From Streptomyces sp. MnatMP-M17 (lineage in GTDB: Bacteria > Actinomycetota > Actinomycetes > Streptomycetales > Streptomycetaceae): 34,783 bases of DNA. The notes below the pieces were generated by a model, which saw only the letters and a program-made list of their open reading frames with translations, had not been told where the DNA came from and did no database searches. A program made the translations under genes and the position numbers. The stretch spans positions 1 through 34,783 of the forward strand of contig NZ_FMDK01000408.1 in the NCBI RefSeq assembly GCF_900091995.1, given 5' to 3'. Positions 7,788-16,023 of this stretch are shown piece by piece (position 1 is the first letter of the stretch; each line of letters starts with the position of its first letter).

Positions 7788-9407
7788 TCAATCGGTGAGC
7801 CGGCGGAGCCTGGCAAGGAAGCCGTCGATCTCCGCGAGTTCCGGAGCTTGGGGGCCGCGGTAGCGTTTCATCGCGTTGCGGAGAACGATCGCCGCGGCGT
7901 GCGCCTGCGGGAACCGTTCAGCCCCGGCTTCCAAACGCATGATCCGGGCAAGCGCGTCGAGATGTCGATCGACAGCTCCCTGGTCGTGCTCGTCAGGCTC
8001 CTGCCGTACATAGGCGCCGAAAGCAGCGAGGGCCGCGGTGGACTCGCCGAGCTCCATGCGGCACTGCGCCGCGTAGTACCGGCACTCCTGGACCAACGCG
8101 GCGCCGGTGTCGTACCGACCGCTCACCGTCGCACCGACCCGCTCGAAGAGTGCGGCGGCTTCACGGAAGGATCCGCCCAGGTAGTGCACATGCGCCAGGG
8201 ACAGGCTCAGGTCCTCGGTCATGGTGTCGTCCACCGCACGCGTCAGGGCGTCCGTGAGCAGGTCTGCAGCCTGCGCGAACTGGCCCTCCTCGGTGAGCTT
8301 CGCCGCTCGGTCGACCACCTCGTCGAATTCGTCGTCCGTCAGGGACCTGGTCACGACATGAGGCTGGGCAGGAACTGGGGTGTCTGTCGCGGTGAGGTGG
8401 GTCCAGCCGCCGAAGGGCCGGGTGAACGGCCGGCAAGGGTCCAGATCGCGGCCATCGGACGCCAGCAGCGGGAGAGTGCCGGGCGGGGTGCCCCTGAGTG
8501 CGTGCGGGAGGAGCGCCTCGTAGACAGCCGCTGCGGCGAGTCGCTGCTCGGATTCCTTCGCCAGCATGCCTTGCAGCAGTTGCTCGATCTCGTCGGGCAC
8601 ATCGGGGCGCAGGGTTCTGACCGACGGCGGTTCGCTGTGTACGTGGTGCCAGAGGTAGGAACGGTCGTTCGAGGCCGTGAAAGGTGTACGCCCGGTGAGC
8701 AGTTCGTAGAGCACGCAGGCGAGGGCGTAGATATCGGCGGCTGGGCTGACCGTGTTGGCAAGGCACTGCTCGGGCGAGATGTAGGCGGGAGTGCCGACCG
8801 TCATGCCCTCCTGCGTGAGATGGGGGTGCGTCCCGGCGCCGAGGAGGGCAGCGACACCGAAGTCGAGCACCTTGACCACTCCGCCGGGGGTGAGCATCAG
8901 GTTCGCTGGCTTAATGTCGCGGTGCACGATGCCCCGGCGATGGACCTCGTCCAGGACGGAGGCGATCTGCGCGCCGATGGCCGCTGCCCACGCGAGCGGT
9001 AGCGGCTCATCGTCGTAGTCGGTGTCCCAGATTAAGGTCGAGATCTCACGTCCCTTCAGCAGTTGCATGACGATGTACAACTGACGGGTCGCGTCATCGA
9101 TGCCCGTGTCGTACACCGCCGGGATTCCGGGGTGATCGTGGAGATCGGAAGTGGTACGAACTTCCCGCAGAAAGCGCTGGCGCCTGGTCTCCAGAGCTTC
9201 ATCCTGGCCTGCCCGCCCAGCCGCGAACGGAGAGGAGGACTGTTCGACACGCATCAACTTGACCGCGACACGCCGATCCAACCGCTCGTCGTACGCCTGC
9301 CAGACATCGCTCATGCCACCGGAGCCGACCGGCTCCTTGAACCGGTAGCGGCCGGCGAGTACTCTCGCAGGTTCCGCCCCGTCCTGCGCCGGTGTCACGT
9401 CCCCCAT
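7788..9407 (-). CDS. Cytosolic Hanks-type Ser/Thr protein kinase with helical-repeat tail
   Basis: A 539-residue protein kinase. The glycine loop is GSGGMSDVW (residues 28-36), the ATP lysine is K50 in VAVKLMRV, the catalytic loop HRDIKPANLML starts at 162, DFG is at 182-184, and the activation segment ends GTPAYISPEQ. All catalytic residues are present. After about residue 300 a proline-rich linker leads to a helical tail (EVVDRAAKLTEEGQFAQAADLL, AAQCRMELGESTAALAAFGAYV) that looks like TPR repeats. No transmembrane helix or PASTA domain is seen, unlike PknB. GAGAGGG precedes ATG 9407. It lies 45 bp after hsdR on the same strand with no hairpin between, so it is probably cotranscribed with the restriction operon. 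That makes a regulatory or effector kinase likely, although the target is unknown. Confidence 0.9.
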   Translation of the reverse strand: MGDVTPAQDGAEPARVLAGRYRFKEPVGSGGMSDVWQAYDERLDRRVAVKLMRVEQSSSPFAAGRAGQDEALETRRQRFLREVRTTSDLHDHPGIPAVYDTGIDDATRQLYIVMQLLKGREISTLIWDTDYDDEPLPLAWAAAIGAQIASVLDEVHRRGIVHRDIKPANLMLTPGGVVKVLDFGVAALLGAGTHPHLTQEGMTVGTPAYISPEQCLANTVSPAADIYALACVLYELLTGRTPFTASNDRSYLWHHVHSEPPSVRTLRPDVPDEIEQLLQGMLAKESEQRLAAAAVYEALLPHALRGTPPGTLPLLASDGRDLDPCRPFTRPFGGWTHLTATDTPVPAQPHVVTRSLTDDEFDEVVDRAAKLTEEGQFAQAADLLTDALTRAVDDTMTEDLSLSLAHVHYLGGSFREAAALFERVGATVSGRYDTGAALVQECRYYAAQCRMELGESTAALAAFGAYVRQEPDEHDQGAVDRHLDALARIMRLEAGAERFPQAHAAAIVLRNAMKRYRGPQAPELAEIDGFLARLRRLTD

Positions 9408-9452
9408 CGGGTTCCCTCTCCGTGCGAGTGCTGCGCTGATCGCCTGACAAGG

Positions 9453-12400
9453 CTACGGCGCAGGGGGTTCTGTGCGCTTGTGCGTGCCGTTTTTTAGTTG
9501 GGCGGCGCGCTCCGCGGTCGCCTGCCGGTCCGCCTCCCGACGCGCCGGGCGGCGGATGAGGTTGTACGACTGTGCCGTCGCCACCTTTTTGAACAGGCGG
9601 TTGACGTTGTCGTCGTCGAAGTAGCGGACCATCAGGGCGTCGTTGGACTGCGCCTGCCTGATGACGAAGCTGTCCATGTCCCTGGCGAGTTCGCGACCAT
9701 AGATCTCCGAGTCCTGGGCCAGGGCCAGCTGCTGCATGTCCGGGTCCTCGGCGATGGTCACGACGAGCTGGCCCAGCAAGATCTGGTCCGCCGTGGTGAG
9801 CCCTGCCCCGTGCTCCTCGTTCAGCTCGTCGATGATCTCCATGAGAGACCGCTCTTCGACCTCCGGTGCGGAGCCTGCCGCCTCCGGCACCAGTCCGGGC
9901 AGTACCTGGGCACCGACGGCTTCCAGCTTCAGCTCCGGGGTGCCTGTCTGCTGCACCCGCATGTGGCTTGGCGCCGTCTCCCCTATGTCGGCAGCGGCGG
10001 CACCGGTTCGGCGCGGCAGCCGCCTGAGCAGGAAGCGCCCGTACTGGAAAAGCCGTTCAAGCTCCGTGCTGTCGAAGCCGATGACATGCGACAGCCAGCC
10101 GTACGCCTTGACGTACGACTCCAGGGCACGCCGGAACTCCTCCGCCTTGTCCCGCTCCTGGGCGGCCAGCGCGTTGAAGCGGTCCACGGCCGGGGCGGTG
10201 TAGTGGTACAGCTTGGCGTGCACCTTCTTGATCTGCTCCTCGGTGGCCCGGCCGCCGTCGAGGGCCTCGAAGTACGCTTTGACGAGGGCGTCCATCTCGG
10301 ACTCGACGAGCAGCTGGTACGCCATGGCCTCGTCCAGCCGGTCGAAGAGCAGGTTGGGATCGGTGATCTCAGTCAGCGACGCCTCGTAGTACTTCTGGAA
10401 GGCGTCCAGGATCACTTCGGGCTTGTTGGCAAAGTCCAGGACGAACAGGTCTTCCTGGGACTTGAGCGGATGGGTGCGGTTCAGCCGGGAGAGCGTCTGC
10501 ACGGCGGCGACGCCGGCCAAGGGCTTGTCGACGTACATCGTCGTCAGCAGCGGCTGGTCGAAGCCGGTCTGGTACTTCTCCGCCACGACCAGGAGGCGGT
10601 ACTCCGGCTTGGGTATGGTCGGGGCGCTCGGGTCGTCGGCGCGTACGTAGCCGAAGCGGCCAGGCAGCTCCTTCTCCGGGAAGCCGTTGAGCTTGGGCTC
10701 GGTGTACTCGATGCTGTCGACATTGACCGCGCCTGAGAAGGCCACGAGAGTGCCACAGTCGGTCAGGCCGCGTTCCTCGATGTAGCTGCGGATGGCCTGG
10801 TAGAGGCGTACGGCGTGCTCACGGCTGGGGGTGACCACCATGGCCTTGGCCCGCCCGCCGAGCTTGGCCGCCGTGTGCGATCGGAAGTGCTCCACAATGA
10901 TCTTCGCGCGGGAGGCCATCGAGGCGTCCGACATCAGGGCCGCGCGCACCAGCTTGGCGCGGGCCTTGCGCGGGTCCACCTGCCGTTCTGCCTCCTCGGC
11001 CGCCGCCTGTTGCAGCTTGAAGTAGGTGGCGTAGGTGGAGTAAGTGCCCAACACGTCGAGGATGAAGCCCTCCTCGATGGCCTGACGCATCGAGTACACA
11101 TGAAACGGCGCGTACTCGTCGCTGTCCGGAACCGGGACGCCGAAGAGGTGGAGCGTCTTGGGCTTGGGCGTGGCAGTGAACGCGAAGAACGACATGTTCG
11201 GCTGCTGGCCCCGCGCCAGCGCCTCGGCGGTGAGCGGGTCGCCGTCCTCGTCGACGGTGTGCGCGCCGAGGGCTTTCTTCAGCGCTGCCGAACCGTCGCC
11301 GCCCTGGGAGGAGTGCGCCTCATCGATGATCACGGCGTAGCGCAGGGTGCCGAGTCCGCCGACCTTCTTCAGGACGTATGGGAACTTCTGGAGCGTAGTG
11401 ATCACGATCCGAGCCGTGGATCCGGTGAGGGCCTCGGCGAGCTGGGCGGAGTCTTCGTCGATCCGCTGCACCACTCCGGGGGTGTGGGTGAACTGGAAGA
11501 TAGTGTCCTGGAGTTGCTTGTCCAGGACCCGGCGGTCCGTGATGACGATGACCTTGTCGAACACCGGCTCGTTGGTGCCCAGTCCCTTGGCACGGACGGC
11601 CTCGCCCAGGTGTGCCGGATCCTCGGGGGTGTGAAGGGAGGACAGCCTGTGCGCCAGCCAGGCGATGGTGTTGGACTTGCCGGAACCCGCCGAGTGCTGG
11701 ATCAGGTAGTTCTCCCCAGCCCCGTGCTGGGCCGCGTGTGCGGTGAGCTGTCGCACGGCGTGCCACTGGTGGAACCGGGGGAAGATCATCGGCTGTGTGT
11801 GCGCGCTGCCCGGACGGTGCGACGGGGCCTTGCCAGCCTTCGCCTGCGCGTCCTCGATGTGCAGGAAGCGCTCAAGCAGCTCCAGCCAGTTGTCCCGCGC
11901 CCAGACCTGCTGCCAGAGGTACGACACCGGGTACGTCCCGTCGGTCTCGGCCCTGCTGGGGTTCCCCGCGCCACCGATCTGCCCCGGACCGCCAGACCCC
12001 ATGTTGAAGGGGAGGAAGCGGGTTTTGGGCCCGGCCAGACGGGTGGTGAGGAACGCCAGCGTCGGGTCGACGGCAAAGTGCACCAGCGTTCGCTTGGCGA
12101 AGAACGTCTCCTTCGGGTCGCGGTCGGTGCGGTACTGGCGGATCGCGTCCTCGGCGGTCTGCGGGTGATCGGTGGTGTGGTTCTTGAGCTCGGCTGAGGC
12201 CAGTGGCAGCCCGTTCAGGAAGAAGGCCAGATCGACGGACTTGGCCGGCGTCTTCGCGGAGTAGTGGAACTGCCGGACGACGGTGAGCCTGTTGGCGTCG
12301 TAGTTGTCCAGCACGCCGACCGCGAGGGTGTGCGCGGGGCGGAAGTACGCCAGCTGGAACTTGACCCGTTGGTCGACGACGCCGTGACGGAGGACATCGA

Positions 12401-12728
12401 GGACGCCACGAGAGTCGATCTGCTGGGCGATCCGCTTGGCGAACCTCTGGATCGAGATCTTCTCGTCGGCGCCGTACTCCGCCTGAAGGCGGAGCCATGC
12501 GTCGTTCTGCGTCGCGCCAAGGAAGATGGCGAGCTCGGAGGTGTCGATGCCGAGCTCATGGTTGTAGGCGTTGGCGAGGCCCCGCTCCCACCCGCGTGTG
12601 AGGAGGGCGTCTTCGACGGCGATCTCGAAGGCCGCCTCGTTGTCAACGCGGCGGGGGCGGGGAGTCGGGGTCACGGTGCGGTGGCTCCTTCGGGCGAGCG
12701 GGCGGGAGCTGCGGACTTGGGGAGTCAC
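9453..12728 (-). CDS. hsdR: Type I restriction endonuclease subunit R
   Basis: A 1091-residue motor and nuclease subunit of a type I restriction-modification enzyme. The N-terminal nuclease domain has D166 (VDLAFFLNGLPLASAELKN) and E180-x-K182, the PD-(D/E)XK core. Walker A is HSAGSGKSNT at about 345-354, the DEAH-type Walker B is IIDEAHSSQGG at about 467-477, and FTATPKPKT follows. The protein would translocate DNA using ATP and cleave unmodified DNA when joined to HsdM and HsdS. The start is GTG at 12728, chosen because it overlaps the hsdS stop as GTGA, the same 4-bp overlap seen at every junction of this operon. The length is normal and no lesion is visible. Confidence 0.95.
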   Translation of the reverse strand: MTPQVRSSRPLARRSHRTVTPTPRPRRVDNEAAFEIAVEDALLTRGWERGLANAYNHELGIDTSELAIFLGATQNDAWLRLQAEYGADEKISIQRFAKRIAQQIDSRGVLDVLRHGVVDQRVKFQLAYFRPAHTLAVGVLDNYDANRLTVVRQFHYSAKTPAKSVDLAFFLNGLPLASAELKNHTTDHPQTAEDAIRQYRTDRDPKETFFAKRTLVHFAVDPTLAFLTTRLAGPKTRFLPFNMGSGGPGQIGGAGNPSRAETDGTYPVSYLWQQVWARDNWLELLERFLHIEDAQAKAGKAPSHRPGSAHTQPMIFPRFHQWHAVRQLTAHAAQHGAGENYLIQHSAGSGKSNTIAWLAHRLSSLHTPEDPAHLGEAVRAKGLGTNEPVFDKVIVITDRRVLDKQLQDTIFQFTHTPGVVQRIDEDSAQLAEALTGSTARIVITTLQKFPYVLKKVGGLGTLRYAVIIDEAHSSQGGDGSAALKKALGAHTVDEDGDPLTAEALARGQQPNMSFFAFTATPKPKTLHLFGVPVPDSDEYAPFHVYSMRQAIEEGFILDVLGTYSTYATYFKLQQAAAEEAERQVDPRKARAKLVRAALMSDASMASRAKIIVEHFRSHTAAKLGGRAKAMVVTPSREHAVRLYQAIRSYIEERGLTDCGTLVAFSGAVNVDSIEYTEPKLNGFPEKELPGRFGYVRADDPSAPTIPKPEYRLLVVAEKYQTGFDQPLLTTMYVDKPLAGVAAVQTLSRLNRTHPLKSQEDLFVLDFANKPEVILDAFQKYYEASLTEITDPNLLFDRLDEAMAYQLLVESEMDALVKAYFEALDGGRATEEQIKKVHAKLYHYTAPAVDRFNALAAQERDKAEEFRRALESYVKAYGWLSHVIGFDSTELERLFQYGRFLLRRLPRRTGAAAADIGETAPSHMRVQQTGTPELKLEAVGAQVLPGLVPEAAGSAPEVEERSLMEIIDELNEEHGAGLTTADQILLGQLVVTIAEDPDMQQLALAQDSEIYGRELARDMDSFVIRQAQSNDALMVRYFDDDNVNRLFKKVATAQSYNLIRRPARREADRQATAERAAQLKNGTHKRTEPPAP

Positions 12729-13960
12729 GCGATGGTGCGGCGGGCGGTGGTCACATCGAGCTGGCCGGTGACGGCGGCACTGACAAGTGCCTGTCGGCGT
12801 TCGGCGAGCAACATAATGGAATGCTCCAATACCGCTCGCGCACGCTCAATGTCCTCAACATCCCGATCCAGATCTGTTGCGATCTGATCCTGCAATACAA
12901 TCGGAACGTTCGGAATTACGCAATCTTTGACCACACTTGTTGGCAGGTTGTTAGCCATTCCCTCAGCTCCAGAGATTCCATTCTTGATGTGCTCTCTGGA
13001 TTGATGGCTGCGCAACATGTGTGCCACGAAATCGGAATTGGCTCGCGTCTGATCGAGACTCAGCCGATAGATTTTATCGCACAGAAGAAGGTTACTTTCG
13101 AGCTTCCGGATGATACCCACGCTACCAATTAGCTTGGGTGATCCACTTGCTCGTGACATGAGCAAGTCTCCCAATCTCAAACGATACTCACGCCGCGGTT
13201 CGGTATTAATGGGCAGTGCCTTGTGTTGAAGCTGGTCAAAGCGGCCAGTATTTACGCAGCCAGCCTTGACCACACCCCATTCCCCTGCCTCAGCTGGCCG
13301 GTCCTCGCATTGGGGTGACCAGCCCTGCTCGATGTGCGTCAATAGATGCCGGAGGCGGACTTCTCCAAATCGTTCGGCGAGTCCATTGGAGAGTTCCGAG
13401 AGTCGACTCACGCCGTGAGAAGTGAGCAGCTTCGCTTGCTGGGTTCTAAGATAAGTGAGGCGATTGATGCGTGCGGTTTCAGCGTCAAGAAAGTCAGCGA
13501 TCCGGCGCTGCTCCTCCAGGGGCTTCAGTTCAATGGGAAAGCTACCGATCTCGCTTGCGTTGATGGCTGGGTAGCTCACCCCAACAGACCGTGCGACTAC
13601 CTCATCGATGAAAGGTTGGGAACGGCAGTGATACGCGAGGAAGCGACTGTCTACCTCTGGCCCAGCTTCGAGTACGGCAAAACCTGTGGAGAATACCAAG
13701 GGATTGTCACTGGCCGGTACCGAGGCAATAGCCCGCAGGTAGGTACGTACCGTGGAAATGATCACGGACCCGGCGGGAGCTAGACGACGTGCTCGCGACG
13801 GCGCATCAGCGAAACGTATTTCATCGTTTGGGATGGTGATGTTTCCGAGACTATCAACCGAACTGATGTCGATGTAACGAAAACTAAAATCCTCGCCCGT
13901 GTCCTCGGCAAGTGTCCGTCGGTTGATGTACGCGATGTCTTTGATCCGACAGGCAATCAT
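12725..13960 (-). CDS. hsdS: Type I restriction-modification specificity subunit S
   Basis: A 411-residue specificity subunit. It has two target-recognition regions. The first (residues about 1-150) ends at IGSFPIELKPLEEQRRIADFLDAETARINRL, the conserved S-subunit helical spacer. The second (about 205-370) ends at CVIPNVPIVLQDQIATDLDRDVEDIERA, followed by the last helical repeat. The DNA for both recognition regions is visibly richer in A and T than hsdM and hsdR on either side, which fits the known exchange of recognition domains between S genes. ATG 13960 overlaps the hsdM stop as ATGA. The protein sets the DNA target of both methylation and cleavage. Confidence 0.94.
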   Translation of the reverse strand: MIACRIKDIAYINRRTLAEDTGEDFSFRYIDISSVDSLGNITIPNDEIRFADAPSRARRLAPAGSVIISTVRTYLRAIASVPASDNPLVFSTGFAVLEAGPEVDSRFLAYHCRSQPFIDEVVARSVGVSYPAINASEIGSFPIELKPLEEQRRIADFLDAETARINRLTYLRTQQAKLLTSHGVSRLSELSNGLAERFGEVRLRHLLTHIEQGWSPQCEDRPAEAGEWGVVKAGCVNTGRFDQLQHKALPINTEPRREYRLRLGDLLMSRASGSPKLIGSVGIIRKLESNLLLCDKIYRLSLDQTRANSDFVAHMLRSHQSREHIKNGISGAEGMANNLPTSVVKDCVIPNVPIVLQDQIATDLDRDVEDIERARAVLEHSIMLLAERRQALVSAAVTGQLDVTTARRTIA

Positions 13961-16023
13961 TGGGTCACCTCGCCCAACAGCGCCTGAATCTCAACTTCAA
14001 GCGACTCAAGTTCCGCATCGATCTCCGCAAGTGGCCTCGGCGGCTCGTATACATAGAAATGTCGCGTGAATGGAATCTCGTAGCCCTCTTTGTAACGCTC
14101 CGTCGTCTTGGTTTTCGGGTTCTTGAGCTCAGCGATCCACGCATCCTTGACGTGTGGCTTCACCTCTTTCACCAGATACTCATCAATGTCCTGCCCCATC
14201 GGAACGTTCTCCGCGTCACGCAGTTCTGGGTCATGCTCAGGCTGTTTGCCCCTCGCGTACTGCACCTCGCCCTTGGGATCGCGTACACCGACTGCGTCTC
14301 GAAGCGCCTTCTGAAAAGTGGCGGAGGAGGGCCAGAGCAGGCCGGCTGCAGTGATGGCCTTATGCAAGGCGTCCCATGCCTCCGCCTTCGTCTGCCACAC
14401 CTCGCCGATCAGCGGCTTGAGTGCGTCCGCAAACTCCCGCTGCCGCTTCGCCAGTTCCTGCGGGTCGGTCGTCTTGTCGCCCAGTAGCTTCCCAAGGGCT
14501 GCAGACTCGGCCAGCTGGGTCAGTGTGTCCTCGGTGACCTCGAAGCGGAGCTTGAGGGGACGGTCGACGGTGATGCGCTTGTAGCCGTACTCCTCGTTGG
14601 GAAGGATCTTGATCTTGGCGTGGTCGGGGTGGTTCTCGTCCGCCGCGATCTGCTCGGCGTCGCGGTACATGGCGCAGATGTGACGGATTTGCTCCTCGGA
14701 GATCTCCTTGCGCTTCTCGCCGAGGGACTTACGGCGCTTGACCCACTCGCCCCGTGCGTCGAGGAGGATGACCTTGCCCTTGCGTTGCTTGGGTTTGCGG
14801 TTGGAGAGGATCCAGAAGTACGTGGAAATGCCGGTGTTGTAGAAGAGCTGGTCCGGCAAGCCGACGATGGCCTCCAGCAGGTCCTGCTCCAGGATCCAGC
14901 GCCTGATCTCCGACTCTCCAGACCCTGCCCCGCCCGTGAACAGCGGGGAGCCGTTAAAGACGATCGCGATGCGAGAGCCGCCGGTCAGTTCGCCCTGTTC
15001 GTTCTTCTTCGGCTGCTTCATTTTGTGGAGCATGTGCTGAAGGAAGAGGAAGGAGCCGTCGTTGATGCGGGGCAGCCCGGCGCCGAAGCGACCGGCGAAG
15101 CCCTTCTCCTCGTGCTCCTCCTTCACCGCCTTCTCGGACTTCTTCCACTCGACTCCGAAGGGCGGGTTGGCCAGCATGTACGTGAACTCCGCGCCTTCGT
15201 GCCAGTCGCGTGTGAAGGAGTTGCCGAAGCGGATGTTCTCGGCGGCGTGCCCTTTGAGGAGCATGTCCGAGCGGCAGATGGCGTACGACTCGGCGTTGAT
15301 CTCCTGCCCGTACAGGTTGACCCTCGTGTCCGGGTTGATTTGCTTGATGTGCTCCTCGGCCGCGGCGAGCATGCCGCCCGTGCCACAGGCCGGGTCCAGG
15401 ATGTCGATAACCTGCCCCGGGCGGACGAAGACCTCGTCGTCGGGCCCCAGCAGCAGTTCGACCATCAGCTTGACGACCTCGCGCGGAGTGAAGTGCTCAC
15501 CGGCAGTCTCGTTCGAGGCGTCCGCGAACTTGCGGATGAGCTCCTCGAAGACGTAGCCCATGTCGTGATTGCTGACCCGCCTGGGGCTGAGGTCGATGTC
15601 CGAGAACTTCTTCACCACCTGGTACAGCAGACCGGCGTCGTTCAGCCGCTCGATCTGGATGTGGAAGTCGTAGCGGTCGATGATCTCGGTGGCCTCCGGG
15701 GAGAAGCCCCGGATGAAATCCTTCAGGTTGGTGTAGACGTTCTTGTCGTCGCTGCCGATGGTCTTGAAGTCCTGCTTCGAGACGTTGTAGAAGGGCAGCT
15801 CGGCCACGGCCCGCAGCAGTGCGTGCGGACGCTCTCCGGTATACGACTCGGCACGGTCTCGGACCCCCTGGCGCGTGCCCTTCTCCTCCAGGACGCAGTC
15901 AAGCCGGCGCAATACGGTGAGCGGCAGGATGACCTTGGCGTACTCGGACCGTTTATAGTCCCCGCGCAACAGGTCGGCCACCGACCAGATGAAGTCGGCC
16001 AACTGCTGGTTGGTGTCGCTCAC
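13957..16023 (-). CDS. hsdM: Type I DNA methyltransferase subunit M (N6-adenine)
   Basis: A 688-residue modification subunit. The N-terminal HsdM helical domain (QQLADFIWSVADLLRGDYK, TVLRRLDCVLE) is followed by the AdoMet-binding motif DPACGTGGMLAAA at 210-222 and the catalytic NPPF at 286-289 (LANPPFGVEWKK), which defines N6-adenine methylation. The C-terminal tail is longer than in classic enzymes and includes VDRPLKLRFEVTED and EIPFTRHFYVYEPPRPLAEID, typical of the long HsdM form. Start GTG 16023 overlaps the upstream gene's stop as GTGA. This is the catalytically complete methylase of the operon, in contrast to the gene before it. Confidence 0.95.
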   Translation of the reverse strand: MSDTNQQLADFIWSVADLLRGDYKRSEYAKVILPLTVLRRLDCVLEEKGTRQGVRDRAESYTGERPHALLRAVAELPFYNVSKQDFKTIGSDDKNVYTNLKDFIRGFSPEATEIIDRYDFHIQIERLNDAGLLYQVVKKFSDIDLSPRRVSNHDMGYVFEELIRKFADASNETAGEHFTPREVVKLMVELLLGPDDEVFVRPGQVIDILDPACGTGGMLAAAEEHIKQINPDTRVNLYGQEINAESYAICRSDMLLKGHAAENIRFGNSFTRDWHEGAEFTYMLANPPFGVEWKKSEKAVKEEHEEKGFAGRFGAGLPRINDGSFLFLQHMLHKMKQPKKNEQGELTGGSRIAIVFNGSPLFTGGAGSGESEIRRWILEQDLLEAIVGLPDQLFYNTGISTYFWILSNRKPKQRKGKVILLDARGEWVKRRKSLGEKRKEISEEQIRHICAMYRDAEQIAADENHPDHAKIKILPNEEYGYKRITVDRPLKLRFEVTEDTLTQLAESAALGKLLGDKTTDPQELAKRQREFADALKPLIGEVWQTKAEAWDALHKAITAAGLLWPSSATFQKALRDAVGVRDPKGEVQYARGKQPEHDPELRDAENVPMGQDIDEYLVKEVKPHVKDAWIAELKNPKTKTTERYKEGYEIPFTRHFYVYEPPRPLAEIDAELESLEVEIQALLGEVTQ

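Noticed and set aside
10815-12197. Plus-strand 460-residue frame opposite hsdR, and similar long frames opposite the kinase, hsdM, and the ISL3 transposase
   Set aside because: They are antisense shadows with no conserved motif or ribosome site. The opposite strand encodes complete known proteins.
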